From positions 62,001-126,000 of the forward strand of contig NZ_JAMTCK010000016.1 of NCBI RefSeq assembly GCF_024171785.1: a stretch of 64,000 nt of DNA, read 5' to 3'. The notes below the pieces were generated by a model that was not told the origin of the DNA, ran no database searches, and worked only from the letters and a program-made list of their open reading frames with translations. Shown piece by piece: positions 16,850-25,680 of the stretch; position 1 is the first letter of the stretch, and every line of letters begins with the position of its first letter. The DNA comes from Goodfellowiella coeruleoviolacea (GTDB lineage Bacteria; Actinomycetota; Actinomycetes; Mycobacteriales; Pseudonocardiaceae). The position numbers and the translations under genes were made by a program.

Positions 16850-16888
16850 TCAGCGCGGCCCGATAAGGAGCAGGCGGGCCGTACTCAC
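16850..16888 (-). CDS. Leader peptide of leuS with three consecutive Leu codons
   Basis: A 12-residue [15 protein letters not shown], with Leu codons CTG, CTC and CTT in a row. Its GTG lies 7 bases after TATCCT, a good -10 hexamer with TGGGGA 18 bases further up, so it is probably leaderless. The stop is about 24 bases upstream of the attenuator hairpin. This layout fits transcription attenuation: slow reading of Leu codons under leucyl-tRNA shortage would favour readthrough into leuS. Layout is seen; mechanism is inferred. Confidence 0.6.
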   Translation of the reverse strand: MSTARLLLIGPR

Positions 16889-16947
16889 AGCGCACAGGAT
16901 AGCGCGTGGTCGGCCCGCCTCCCCAACCGTTGTGGTGAACGAGCCGG

Positions 16948-18564
16948 TCACCGGACGGCCAGGGCGACCAGTTTGCTGGCGTGGTCGGGGGCGAAGTCGT
17001 CGTCGCTGACCAGCAGCAGCACCCGCTCGCCCGAGGACAGCCTCGGTCCCCAGGTCATCCCCTCGAAGTTCTGCACCGGGTCCACGGCCCGGCCACCCTC
17101 GCACGGCCTGGCCTCAGCCTTGCCGGCCTGTTCAGCAGCGGCGGCGGTGGCGCGCACGTCGACCTCGGCGGTGGGCTCGGTCCGGGTCTCCACCCTGGTC
17201 CTGGCCACCGCGTCGGTCCCGGTCCGGTCCCGGTCGACGAGTTGGGCCATGGCCCGCTCCAGCGCCTGGCCGGCGGCGTGTTCGGCAGCGCGGGCCTCGG
17301 CCCGTTCCAGGGCTCGCCGCGCGACCCGGTCCGGGTTTTCGGTGCCGCACAGCGGCAGGTCGTCGAAGTCCAGCAGCAGCCGCTTGCGCACCGGCGTGAC
17401 CTGGTTGCCGGTCATGCTGGGCAGGTCCTTGATGTTGGTCGCGCCCTCGGTGTCGATCAGGAACAGCCGCACCTTGTACCCGGACCCGGCGACGAAGGTG
17501 CGCTCCAGCACCAGGTGCTGGTTGGCGTTCACCGGCTCGGCGGCCAGGATCGCGGTCACCCCGGTGCTGGTGGCCGCCCGGCCGTCTGGTTCCGGCTCGG
17601 TGAACAGCGGTTCCTGTTGGTAGGGGTACTGCGCCAGGAGTTGCCCCGCCCTGGTCTGCACGGTGATCCGGGAGAGGGCGCCCTCCTGGGAACTGGCCGG
17701 TGGGCCGTCCTGGAGCAGCGGTCCTTCCAAGGCACTGACCAGCAGCGATCCCGCCTGGGCAAAGGTGATGGCCTCCACCGACTCGTTGTTCCTGGTGCCC
17801 TGGCCCGGCGTGGTCACACCGTAGTTGGCCGGCACCCGCAGCGCGCCCACGAACTCGCCGTCCGGTGCGGCCACCCGGATCGACGGCTCGGCGAGGGTGG
17901 TGTCACCGACCGGGTTGTCCGGCCGGTGGCCCTCCTGGCTCCACCAGTAGTGCCCGCTCCAGGGGTCGACGCGGATGTCCTCCGGGTCCACGGCACCCCC
18001 GTCCGGGTCGGAACTGGTCGGGTAGGTGCTGCCGTCCGCCCGGCGGAACGGGTGGCTGCCGGTGAACTCGATGCCGTGCAGGCCGGAGTCGTCCACGTTG
18101 ATCCGCGCCTGGTAGAACCGGGCGGCCTGCCGGTCGGACCGGTCGTCGCTGATCAACACGTACTGGTCGGACTCGGCGTCGCGGTCGATGCCGGACAGTC
18201 CGCCCACGGTGGTGCCGGCAACGCTCAGCCCGGTGGGGATGACCGTCTCGCCGAGGAACCGCACCTGGCTGGCGATCTGTTCACCGGGGATGGTCCAGTC
18301 GGAGGCGGCAGCGGGCGCCGGCCGCCCCGGTCGGGTTGACTGCGCGGGCAGGGCCGGCTGACCGGGTGACGGCGACTGGTTGGCAGCGCCGGCGCGGGGC
18401 ACGGGAGACGGGTTGGCCACCGGCGCCGTGGAGGGGTCGGCCGGCGCAGCTGGCTGCTGGGCCGTGCCGAGGGACTGCTGGGCCACGGCCGGGGTCGCCG
18501 CCAGCAGTGTGAGTAGGCCCGCGATCAGCAGACCACCCAGCACGCTCGAAGATCGACGTGTCAT
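16948..18564 (-). CDS. Secreted esterase-like / phytase-like domain protein
   Basis: A 538-residue exported protein. The signal peptide (SSSVLGGLLIAGLLTLLAATPAVAQQ) is followed by a Pro/Ala/Ser linker to about residue 120, then the phytase-like beta-propeller domain (PF13449 type). Motifs include VGGLSGIDRDAESDQYVLISDDR, DPEDIRVDPWSGHYWWSQEG, ESVEAITF and the C-terminal NFEGMTWGP...VLLLVSDDDF. The domain is split by about 73 Ala/Arg/Glu-rich residues (about 414-486) after LCGTENPDR, probably helical and with no family counterpart I know. The Cys pair flanking the insert (LCGTEN and PCEGGR) could form a disulfide. Enzymatic substrate unknown. Start is MTRRSSS at 18564. Confidence 0.8.
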   Translation of the reverse strand: MTRRSSSVLGGLLIAGLLTLLAATPAVAQQSLGTAQQPAAPADPSTAPVANPSPVPRAGAANQSPSPGQPALPAQSTRPGRPAPAAASDWTIPGEQIASQVRFLGETVIPTGLSVAGTTVGGLSGIDRDAESDQYVLISDDRSDRQAARFYQARINVDDSGLHGIEFTGSHPFRRADGSTYPTSSDPDGGAVDPEDIRVDPWSGHYWWSQEGHRPDNPVGDTTLAEPSIRVAAPDGEFVGALRVPANYGVTTPGQGTRNNESVEAITFAQAGSLLVSALEGPLLQDGPPASSQEGALSRITVQTRAGQLLAQYPYQQEPLFTEPEPDGRAATSTGVTAILAAEPVNANQHLVLERTFVAGSGYKVRLFLIDTEGATNIKDLPSMTGNQVTPVRKRLLLDFDDLPLCGTENPDRVARRALERAEARAAEHAAGQALERAMAQLVDRDRTGTDAVARTRVETRTEPTAEVDVRATAAAAEQAGKAEARPCEGGRAVDPVQNFEGMTWGPRLSSGERVLLLVSDDDFAPDHASKLVALAVR

Positions 18565-18728
18565 GCGGGTGAGCCTGCCCACTTCCGCCCGCGATCGGTG
18601 GGAGCCAAACGCCGCACGATCGGGTGGTTCTGCGGATTCTGGTCGGCGAACTGCCCGTTGGCATGGTGTGGGCCACACCTGACGGGGTGTCCGGAAAGGC
18701 TCGGTCGGCCGGTGCTTACCCTCGCTTC

Positions 18729-19199
18729 GTGAACCTCGCCGCTGATGCCGCTACGACCGCTGCCCCCTTCTGGGTGCGCCTGCTGCTGCTCATCGTGCTC
18801 GCACTGGCCGGGCTGGCGATCGGCACGGTTGGTTTCCTCGGTTGGCGCGGCGCGCTGCGCCGCAACCCGTTCGCCGGGGTGCGCACGAGGGCGACCATGC
18901 GCGACGACGAGACGTTCCGGCTGGCCAACCAGGTGGGCGGGCTGCCGATGCTGGTGGCCGGGCTGGTCGGCGTGGTCGGTGGGGTGGTCGCGTTCGGCAT
19001 GCCCTCGGGCACCGGCACGGTGATCGCGGTGCTGATCGGCGTGGCGGGCATGATCGGCATGTCGCTGGCGGGTGGGCTGCTCGGGCACCGGGCGGCCGCG
19101 GCCATGCCCGAGCCGGCGGCCCCCAAGGGCTGCGGCGGCTGCGCCTGCGGTGGCGCCGGCGGGTGCAGTGCGCTGGCCGCGCTCAGCGGCGGCAACTGA
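18729..19199 (+). CDS. SdpI-family membrane protein with Cys-rich tail
   Basis: A 156-residue integral membrane protein with three predicted helices (PFWVRLLLLIVLALAGLAIG; GLPMLVAGLVGVVGGVVAFG; VIAVLIGVAGMIGMSLAGG). The loop RRNPFAGVRTRATMRDDETFRLAN is characteristic of SdpI/YhfL-type proteins (NPxxGxRT motif), some of which give immunity to membrane toxins. The C-terminus is unusual: GCGGCACGGAGGC, four cysteines in a Gly-rich tail that may bind metal. GTG at 18729 lies 6 bases after TACCCT, so it is probably leaderless. Confidence 0.7.
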   Translation: MNLAADAATTAAPFWVRLLLLIVLALAGLAIGTVGFLGWRGALRRNPFAGVRTRATMRDDETFRLANQVGGLPMLVAGLVGVVGGVVAFGMPSGTGTVIAVLIGVAGMIGMSLAGGLLGHRAAAAMPEPAAPKGCGGCACGGAGGCSALAALSGGN

Positions 19200-19377
19200 G
19201 ACGACCGGCCGGCGCGCGAACGCCCGCTGGTGCGGTTGAGCGCCGCCGGCCGGGGGCCACGCGCCCGCACCGCCGAGCGGCACGCACGCCCTGCCCGTCC
19301 GACCAACCCCTGACAGCCGGCCTCACGCAAGCCCGCGACGCACCAACGCCCTGTGGCGGGATGTCGCCGGCACCCGG

Positions 19378-19486
19378 ACACCCCCGCCCTCCCAGGGGGG
19401 CGACCCCAGGTCCAGCCTATCCACGCACCCCCGCGCCGCCACCGGATTCGGGTCGGCCTGTGGACAGCCTGCCGGGCTGTGGACAA
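19378..19486. repeat. Composite C-rich / DnaA-box element, copy B
   Basis: The C-rich hairpin region ends in TCCAGCCTA at 19419. After 39 bases come DnaA boxes at 19459-19467 (TGTGGACAG, one mismatch) and 19478-19486 (TGTGGACAA), 19 bp apart. It lies in the 347-base gap between the convergent SdpI-like gene and yqgE, where no gene is visible. Confidence 0.75.
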
Positions 19487-19546
19487 CTCGCGACACGATC
19501 GGGTGATTCGTGCCGGTGATCAGCCGCAGCGTGGTATCCGGGGTCG

Positions 19547-20128
19547 CTAGTTGCGCGACACGTCGATCGGGTGGGTGGCCAGCAGCGCCAGTGGCATGCC
19601 CTGCCTGCGCAGCACCCGGCCCCACAGGTCCGCGTTGGCCGGGCTGGTCACGTCGTCCGGCAGGCCGGGCACCACGATCCAGTCGCCCCGGTCGATCTCC
19701 TCGCCCAGTTGGCCGCTGCCCCAGCCGGAGTAGCCGGCGAACACCCGCAGGCCGCGCATGCTCGGCGTCAACTGGTCCGGGTCGGCGTCCAGGTCGACCA
19801 GGGCGACCGGACCGTGCACCCCGACCACGCCGTCGAGCTTGTCGACGTCCTCACCGGGGCGCAGGGTCGCCAGGCACAGCGCGGTCTTGCGCTCGACCGG
19901 ACCACCGATGTAGATGGCCTGCGGTCGCGTCACGTGCGGAGCCCATGCCGGCAGCACGTCGTGCACGGCCACCTCGCTCGGTCGGTTGAGCACCACTCCA
20001 AGCGTGCCCTCACCCCGGTGGTCGATGATGTAGACCACCGTGCGGCGAAAGTTGCTGTCGAGCAGGCCGGGCGCGGCCACCAGCAGGGTCCCGGGCTCGA
20101 CATTGGCGTCGGGTCGCACGCCGGACAT
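19547..20128 (-). CDS. YqgE/AlgH family protein
   Basis: A 193-residue cytoplasmic protein of the UPF0301 family. Characteristic segments are PGTLLVAAPGLLDSNFRRTVVYIIDHRGEGTLGVVLNRPS, YIGGPV, and RVFAGYSGWGSGQLGEEIDRGDWIVV. The molecular role of the family is not established. ATG at 20128 gives the normal family length; the open frame upstream lacks family similarity. The protein ends HPIDVSRN. Confidence 0.88.
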   Translation of the reverse strand: MSGVRPDANVEPGTLLVAAPGLLDSNFRRTVVYIIDHRGEGTLGVVLNRPSEVAVHDVLPAWAPHVTRPQAIYIGGPVERKTALCLATLRPGEDVDKLDGVVGVHGPVALVDLDADPDQLTPSMRGLRVFAGYSGWGSGQLGEEIDRGDWIVVPGLPDDVTSPANADLWGRVLRRQGMPLALLATHPIDVSRN

Positions 20129-20448
20129 GATTTCATCCGGACGCCACACCGCCCGCAGCACAGGTGGACAGCTGGTGCCGGGCAACCGCGAAGCCGCGCT
20201 GAGGAACAATCCGCCGACCCGGCGCGTTGACCCTGGTGTCGGGTGCCATCGAGTCCCCCGGGCCCAACAGACAATCGCCTTCGCGGAATACCGTTCGGCT
20301 GGAGCCGCGTCGCGCAACACCGCCGAGAGGCGACCGGGCACCCGACACCCAGCCTTCTCGCCGGGCGGTGTGCTGCTGAACCGCCCGGCTCACGCCCACG
20401 CCACGACCGGCCTGGTCGGCCTCGACCGGCCACGCGGTGCTCGACGCG

Positions 20449-20721
20449 TCAGCGGGGCACCGGTAGCGGTGTCTTGATCACGCCGGTCTCGTGCGCGAAC
20501 ACCACGGCGTGCACCCGGTCGCGCAGGTTCAGTGTGCGCAGGATGGCCGCGACCTCGGTGGCCACGTTCTCCTGGCTCAACGACAGTACAAGTGCGATCT
20601 CGTGGTCGGCCAGGCCGCGCGCGACGTATCGCAACACCGCCCGCTGTCGTTCGGTCAGTGTGGACAGTCCGTTGTCCACCTGACGCCGCGGTGCCGAGAG
20701 ACCCCAAGTCATGGCACTCAC
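20449..20721 (-). CDS. Small LuxR-type helix-turn-helix protein
   Basis: A 90-residue protein made almost only of the GerE/LuxR DNA-binding domain: LSTLTERQRAVLRYVARGLADHEIALVLSLSQENVATEVAAILRTLNLRDRVHAVVFA, residues about 19-77. It lacks a receiver or ligand domain, so its activity is set by expression or by a partner. GTG 20721 or ATG 20712 could be the start. Target genes unknown; it stands alone between yqgE and the CCA-adding enzyme gene. The 174 bases upstream show nothing else. Confidence 0.8.
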   Translation of the reverse strand: MSAMTWGLSAPRRQVDNGLSTLTERQRAVLRYVARGLADHEIALVLSLSQENVATEVAAILRTLNLRDRVHAVVFAHETGVIKTPLPVPR

Positions 20722-20895
20722 CCCCGCTGCTTTCGAGCCCGGTGCTCGAAGCGCACGGTCATCGTGCCGCGACGCACTGTCATCCCGCTAACGCGGCGCC
20801 GCCCCATACCCACCGAGGGTTACCGATGGGTTCAGCCAGGTGGCGTATTCAGTTCGGGCGGCGCACCGCATCGGGGCGCCCGCCGGCGAGCCCGC

Positions 20896-22353
20896 TCAGT
20901 CCCCTGGCGGGGTGATGCCCTGCTCGCGGGCCCAGCGCAGCAGCTCGGCCACGGCGTCGTCGTGGGGCAGCGGCCCCCGGTCCAGCCGGAGTTCCTTGAG
21001 GTGCTTCCACGCCTGGCCGACCATCGGCCCCGGGGGCAGTCCGAGCAGCCGCATGATCTCGTTTCCGTCCAGGTCGGGGCGTACCCGGCGGAGGTCCTCC
21101 TCCTCGGCGAGCCGGGCGATGCGCGCCTCCAGCTCGTCGTAGGTGCGCTGTAGCGCGGTGGCCTTGCGGCGGTTGCGGGTGGTGCAGTCGGCCCGCACCA
21201 GCTTGTGCAGCCGGGGCAGCAGCGGCCCCGCGTCGGTGACGTAGCGGCGCACGGCCGAGTCGGTCCACTCGCCCCGCCCGTACCCGTGGAAGCGCAAATG
21301 CAAATAGACCAACTGGGCGACGTCCTCAACAACCTCTTTGGAGTAACGCAAGGCGCGCAGCCGCTTGCGCACCAGCTTGGCGCCGACCACTTCGTGGTGG
21401 TGGAAGCTGACCCCGCCGCCCGGCTCGAACCGGCGGGTGGCCGGCTTGCCCACGTCGTGCAGGAGCGCGGCCAGCCGCAGCACCAGGTCGGGCTCGCCGT
21501 CCTCCAGGTCGATCGCCTGGTCCAGCACGACCAGTGAGTGGTGGTAGACGTCCTTGTGCTGGTGGTGCTCGTCGATCTCCAGGCGCATGGCCGGCACCTC
21601 GGGCAGCACGTGCTCGGCCAGGCCGGTGCGCACCAGCAGCTCGATGCCGGCCCTGGGCTGGGCGCCCAGCATCAGCTTGGACAGCTCGGCCTGCACCCGT
21701 TCCGGGGTGATCCTGGCCAGTTCGCCGGCCATCTCGGTGATCGCGGCCACCACCCGGGGCGCGGGCGTGAAGTCGAGCTGGCTGACGAACCGGGCCGCGC
21801 GCAGCATGCGCAGCGGGTCGTCGGCGAAGGACTCCTCGGGGGCGGCCGGGGTGTCCAGCACCCGGTCGACCAGGGCGCGCATGCCGTCGTGGGGGTCCAC
21901 GAACTGCTGTTCGGCCAGGTCAACGGCCATGGCGTTGACGGTGAAGTCCCGGCGCAGCAGATCGCCCTCGATGGAGTCGCCGAAGCTCACCTCGGGGTTG
22001 CGGGTGACGCGGTCGTAGACCTCGGCGCGGAAGGTGGTGATCTCCAGGGTGGCGCCGGCCCGGCTGGCGCCCACGGTGCCGAAGGCGATGCCGGTGTCCC
22101 AGACCGCGTCGGCCCAGCCGCTCAGGATCTTCAGCACCTGGGGCGGGCGCGCGTCGGTGGTGAAGTCGAGGTCGTTGCCCAGCCGACCGAGCAGGGCGTC
22201 CCGCACGCTGCCGCCGACCAGGTACAGGCGGTGGCCGGCGCGGGCGAAGCGCCTGGCCAGTTCGTCGGCTACCGGAGAGACACGCAGGAGTTCCACCACG
22301 GCATTCTGCTGGGCGAGCTGTGTGGGGTCGGTGCGGGCGAGGAGTCGGGACAC
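20896..22353 (-). CDS. cca: CCA-adding tRNA nucleotidyltransferase
   Basis: A 485-residue enzyme of the poly(A) polymerase/CCA-transferase class (PcnA, Rv3907c counterpart) that adds or repairs the 3' CCA of tRNA. The nucleotidyltransferase head has [13 protein letters not shown] and DLDFTTDA with the two metal-binding Asp residues. [10 protein letters not shown] and the [11 protein letters not shown] neck follow. An HD domain ([11 protein letters not shown]...[10 protein letters not shown]) occupies the middle. GTG at 22353 lies 8 bases after TACCCT, suggesting a leaderless mRNA. It is divergent from the nudix gene, as in mycobacteria. The tail QGITPPGD is usual. Confidence 0.93.
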   Translation of the reverse strand: MSRLLARTDPTQLAQQNAVVELLRVSPVADELARRFARAGHRLYLVGGSVRDALLGRLGNDLDFTTDARPPQVLKILSGWADAVWDTGIAFGTVGASRAGATLEITTFRAEVYDRVTRNPEVSFGDSIEGDLLRRDFTVNAMAVDLAEQQFVDPHDGMRALVDRVLDTPAAPEESFADDPLRMLRAARFVSQLDFTPAPRVVAAITEMAGELARITPERVQAELSKLMLGAQPRAGIELLVRTGLAEHVLPEVPAMRLEIDEHHQHKDVYHHSLVVLDQAIDLEDGEPDLVLRLAALLHDVGKPATRRFEPGGGVSFHHHEVVGAKLVRKRLRALRYSKEVVEDVAQLVYLHLRFHGYGRGEWTDSAVRRYVTDAGPLLPRLHKLVRADCTTRNRRKATALQRTYDELEARIARLAEEEDLRRVRPDLDGNEIMRLLGLPPGPMVGQAWKHLKELRLDRGPLPHDDAVAELLRWAREQGITPPGD

Positions 22354-22444
22354 GAAGAGCCAGGGTATCTGGCCCCGAAGTGGTGACGCTGGGTATTCCA
22401 CGTGCCACCGCCCGACACCGGCCAGCCGCACTACCATCGCTTAC

Positions 22445-23047
22445 ATGCCCTCGTCGTCCGGTCGTTCCGGTGGTTCCAAACCGGGCCGCCGGAGCAGACG
22501 CCGGGGCCGTCGGTTGAAGACCGTCGACGAGATCTCGGCCGGCGGCCTGGTCCTCGACGCCGAGCACGCCAAGGCCGCGGTGATCGGTCGGCTGGACCGC
22601 AAGGGCAGGCTGTTGTGGTCGCTGCCCAAGGGGCACATCGAGGCCGGGGAGACCGCCGAACAGACCGCGGTGCGCGAGGTGGCGGAGGAGACTGGCATCC
22701 ACAGCACCGTGCTCAGCCCGCTGGGTTCCATCGACTACTGGTTCGTGGCCGAGGACCGGCGGGTGCACAAAACGGTCCATCACTTCCTACTGGAAGCATA
22801 TGGCGGAGAACTTTCCGACGAGGACGTGGAGGTCACCGAGGTGGCGTGGGTGCCGCTTGGTGAGCTGGAGAAACTGCTCGCCTACGCCGACGAGCGACGG
22901 CTGGTCCGGCAGGCGGGGGAACTGCTGAACGGGCAGGCCAGCACGCGGACCAGCCAGGGTCCGACCAGCACCGGAGCTGGTGAACCGGGTGCTGGCCGGG
23001 GACGGGGCAACCGGGGCGCCGGCCGGCGCCGGGGCGGAGCGGAGTAG
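22445..23047 (+). CDS. Nudix hydrolase (MutT4-like)
   Basis: A 200-residue Nudix hydrolase. The Nudix box is at residues 63-85, [23 protein letters not shown], fitting GX5EX7REUXEEXGU. The N-terminal 25 residues are strongly basic and the tail from about 165 is Gly/Arg-rich, both possibly nucleic-acid binding. The counterpart at this position in M. tuberculosis is MutT4 (Rv3908), which hydrolyses nucleoside di- and triphosphates; exact substrate here is unknown. ATG at 22445 is 7 bases after TACCAT, so it is likely leaderless. DUF6049 starts two bases after the stop. Confidence 0.88.
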   Translation: MPSSSGRSGGSKPGRRSRRRGRRLKTVDEISAGGLVLDAEHAKAAVIGRLDRKGRLLWSLPKGHIEAGETAEQTAVREVAEETGIHSTVLSPLGSIDYWFVAEDRRVHKTVHHFLLEAYGGELSDEDVEVTEVAWVPLGELEKLLAYADERRLVRQAGELLNGQASTRTSQGPTSTGAGEPGAGRGRGNRGAGRRRGGAE

Positions 23048-23049
23048 GC

Positions 23050-25680
23050 GTGAGAAGGCTGCTGTCCGCGATCGCGGCCGTGGCGATGGTCGGTGCCGTC
23101 AGTGCGCTGGGTGCGACCGCGCCCGCCCCCGCCGCCCAGGCCGACCCGCGCAACGGCATACCGCCGGACCAGCCGCCCAGCACGGCGCAGGCCGCGCCGC
23201 TGGACGCGGCGGCCGTGTCCGGGCTGGGGGCTGGCATGGGATCGGCGCTGGTCGCGGGCGGGGTGCCGGCCAGACCGGCGCGCGCCGACGTGCTCACCCA
23301 GGCTCAGCCCCAGGCCAAGGCACCCAGCCTGCTCCGCCTGGATGTGACACAACTCACACCCCGGGTGATCCGGGCGGGCACCGGCGACCAGATGCGGGTG
23401 GTCGGCCAGATCACCAACGTCGGCGACCGCCGGGTCAACGACATCAGCATGCGCGTGCAGCGGGGCAACGCCCTGACCAGCGAGGACGATCTGCGGGGCG
23501 CGATCGGCGAGCCGGCCCGCGCCGACCAGGTGCGGCCGGCGTTCCACGAGGTCGCGGACTTCCTCGACCCCGGGCAGAGCGCCCAGGTCGACCTCACCAT
23601 CCCGCTGCGCGGCGCACCGCAGGACTCGCTGGCGATCACCCAGCCCGGGGTCTACCCGTTACTGCTCAACGTCAACGGCACGCCGGCCTACGGCAGCGCC
23701 GCCCGGCTGGCCGCGCTGAGCACCCTGCTGCCGGTGCTGTCGCTGCCCGGCGGGCAGAGCACCACCCGACCGGCCACGCCCCCCAGCATCACCCTGCTGT
23801 GGCCGCTGGCTGACCAGCCCCGACTGGTCAGCCAGGACGACGGCAGTGGCACGGCCCTGCTCAGCGACGACGAACTGGCCACCTCACTGGCGGCGGGCGG
23901 CCGGCTGCACGCGCTGCTGCAGGCCTACGGCAGGGCCAACGCCGGCCCGATGGGCGCGTCGGTGTGCCTGGCCGTCGACCCGGACCTGCTGCTCACCGTC
24001 GAGGCCATGACCAAGGGCTACCGCGTGCGGCGGGACGGCCAGACCGTGGCCGGCACCGGCCAGGAGGTCGCCCAGGCCTGGCTCGGCCAGTTGCAGCAGC
24101 TCACCGCACAGCACTGCGTGCTCCCCCTGCCGTACGCGGACGCCGACCTGGTGGCGCTGTCCCGGGTCGGGCTGACCGACCTGGCCGACACCGCCCTGAC
24201 CGGCGGCGTGCTGCCCGACAACCTGCGTCCGGACCAGCCCCAGGCCAGGGCCAACGCCACCATCGTCAGCTCGCTGCTCGACTCCGCCCGGCCGCTGACC
24301 GGGGTGGTCTGGCCCAACGACGGCGCGCTGGACGAGAACACCCTCACCATGCTGGCCAACCACGGCACCAGGGCGGTGCTGACCAGGCCGGACTCCCTGG
24401 CCACGCCCGCCGCCTCCGGGTTGACCCCGCTGGCCACCTCGGGCGGCGCCGCCCCGGTCACCGCGGTGCGCATCGACCCGCTGATCTCGGACGCGCTGGC
24501 AGGCGGGGCCGTGCGGCGCGTCCCGGCCGGCACCGACGACCCGGCCGCGGACGTGGCCACCGTGTCGGTGCAGGACGCCCTGGCCGCGCTGATCTTCCGG
24601 GCCGCCTTCGCCGGCGGCACCGGCCAGCCCCTGGTGGTGGCGCCGCCGCTGCGCTGGACCGCGCCGCAGAGCGAGCTGACCACCTTCCTACAGGAGGTGG
24701 CCGGCCTCTACGACGAGCAGTTCGCCCGCCCCGCCGGCCTGGCCGACCTGGTCGCCGACGCCGCGTCCGGGCCGGCCAGCACGGTGTCCTACTCGGCGCG
24801 GGCGGCCAGCGCGGAGCTGCCCCGCTCGGTCACGGCCACGCTCACCGAGCAGGAGAACCGGGTGCGGGGACTGGCCGAGGCCATGTTCAAGGACGACAGC
24901 ACCGACGTGCAGCCGGAGCAGCTGACCGGGCCGCTGCGCAACGGGCTGCTGCGCGCGGCGTCCGGGGCGTGGCGGGGCAACCAGCCGGCCGCGGAGGCGG
25001 CGCTGAACACCAGTTCCAGCCAGATCGGGGCCATCCAGGGCAGCATCACGATCACCTCGCCGACCACCCCGATCACCAGGGCGTCCGGGGACAGCCCGGT
25101 CCCGGTGTCGCTGACCAACAAGCTGCCGGTGCTGGTCAAGGTGCGGCTGGTGTTCGCCCACGTGCCCGGCATCCAGCCGCAGGACCTGCCCGAACAGCTG
25201 GTGCCGGCGGGCAGCAGCCGCAACGTGTTCGTGCCGCTGGAGGCCATGCGCTCCGGCCAGTTCAGCCTGAGCGTGCACCTCACCACGCCGGGCGGGGTGT
25301 CGCTGGGCCAGTACGCCCGGCTGGAGGTGACCTCGACCAACTACGGCACCATCACCCTGGTGGTCACGGGCACGGCCGCGGCGGCGCTGGTGCTGCTGCT
25401 GGCCCGACGCATCCGGCGGCGGGTGAAGGCAGAGCAGCCGGCCACCGCCGGCCCAGCCGCACCCACCGGTGACACCGCCCCCGTGGGCGCACCGCACGAC
25501 ACCACCCCGGGTGCCAGCGCCACGGCCAACGGCACCGACAGCATCACCACCCGCAGCACCGTGAGCACCGACCAGCAGCAGCCCACCCCCGAGCAGGACC
25601 AGCCGCGCGCCGAGCCGAGCGTGGCCGCCGACCAGCAGCCCGCACCGGCCGCCGGCCAGGAGAGAACGAGCCAGAGTTGA
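23050..25680 (+). CDS. DUF6049 family membrane-anchored extracytoplasmic protein
   Basis: An 876-residue protein, counterpart of Rv3909. A signal peptide (RRLLSAIAAVAMVGAVSALGATAPAPAAQA) leads a large extracytoplasmic region with an immunoglobulin-like NEW3-type start (RVVGQITNVGDRRVNDISMRVQ) and a long central part. One C-terminal helix (TITLVVTGTAAAALVLLLARRIRRR, about residues 770-795) is followed by a Thr/Pro/Gln-rich cytoplasmic tail. It is always next to murJ in actinobacteria and its stop overlaps the murJ start, so a role in envelope assembly with MurJ is likely but unproven. Confidence 0.88.
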   Translation: MRRLLSAIAAVAMVGAVSALGATAPAPAAQADPRNGIPPDQPPSTAQAAPLDAAAVSGLGAGMGSALVAGGVPARPARADVLTQAQPQAKAPSLLRLDVTQLTPRVIRAGTGDQMRVVGQITNVGDRRVNDISMRVQRGNALTSEDDLRGAIGEPARADQVRPAFHEVADFLDPGQSAQVDLTIPLRGAPQDSLAITQPGVYPLLLNVNGTPAYGSAARLAALSTLLPVLSLPGGQSTTRPATPPSITLLWPLADQPRLVSQDDGSGTALLSDDELATSLAAGGRLHALLQAYGRANAGPMGASVCLAVDPDLLLTVEAMTKGYRVRRDGQTVAGTGQEVAQAWLGQLQQLTAQHCVLPLPYADADLVALSRVGLTDLADTALTGGVLPDNLRPDQPQARANATIVSSLLDSARPLTGVVWPNDGALDENTLTMLANHGTRAVLTRPDSLATPAASGLTPLATSGGAAPVTAVRIDPLISDALAGGAVRRVPAGTDDPAADVATVSVQDALAALIFRAAFAGGTGQPLVVAPPLRWTAPQSELTTFLQEVAGLYDEQFARPAGLADLVADAASGPASTVSYSARAASAELPRSVTATLTEQENRVRGLAEAMFKDDSTDVQPEQLTGPLRNGLLRAASGAWRGNQPAAEAALNTSSSQIGAIQGSITITSPTTPITRASGDSPVPVSLTNKLPVLVKVRLVFAHVPGIQPQDLPEQLVPAGSSRNVFVPLEAMRSGQFSLSVHLTTPGGVSLGQYARLEVTSTNYGTITLVVTGTAAAALVLLLARRIRRRVKAEQPATAGPAAPTGDTAPVGAPHDTTPGASATANGTDSITTRSTVSTDQQQPTPEQDQPRAEPSVAADQQPAPAAGQERTSQS

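Noticed and set aside
13840-16866. Rightward 1008-codon reading frame opposite leuS
   Set aside because: Antisense shadow; leuS with HIGH and KMSKS motifs is clear on the other strand.
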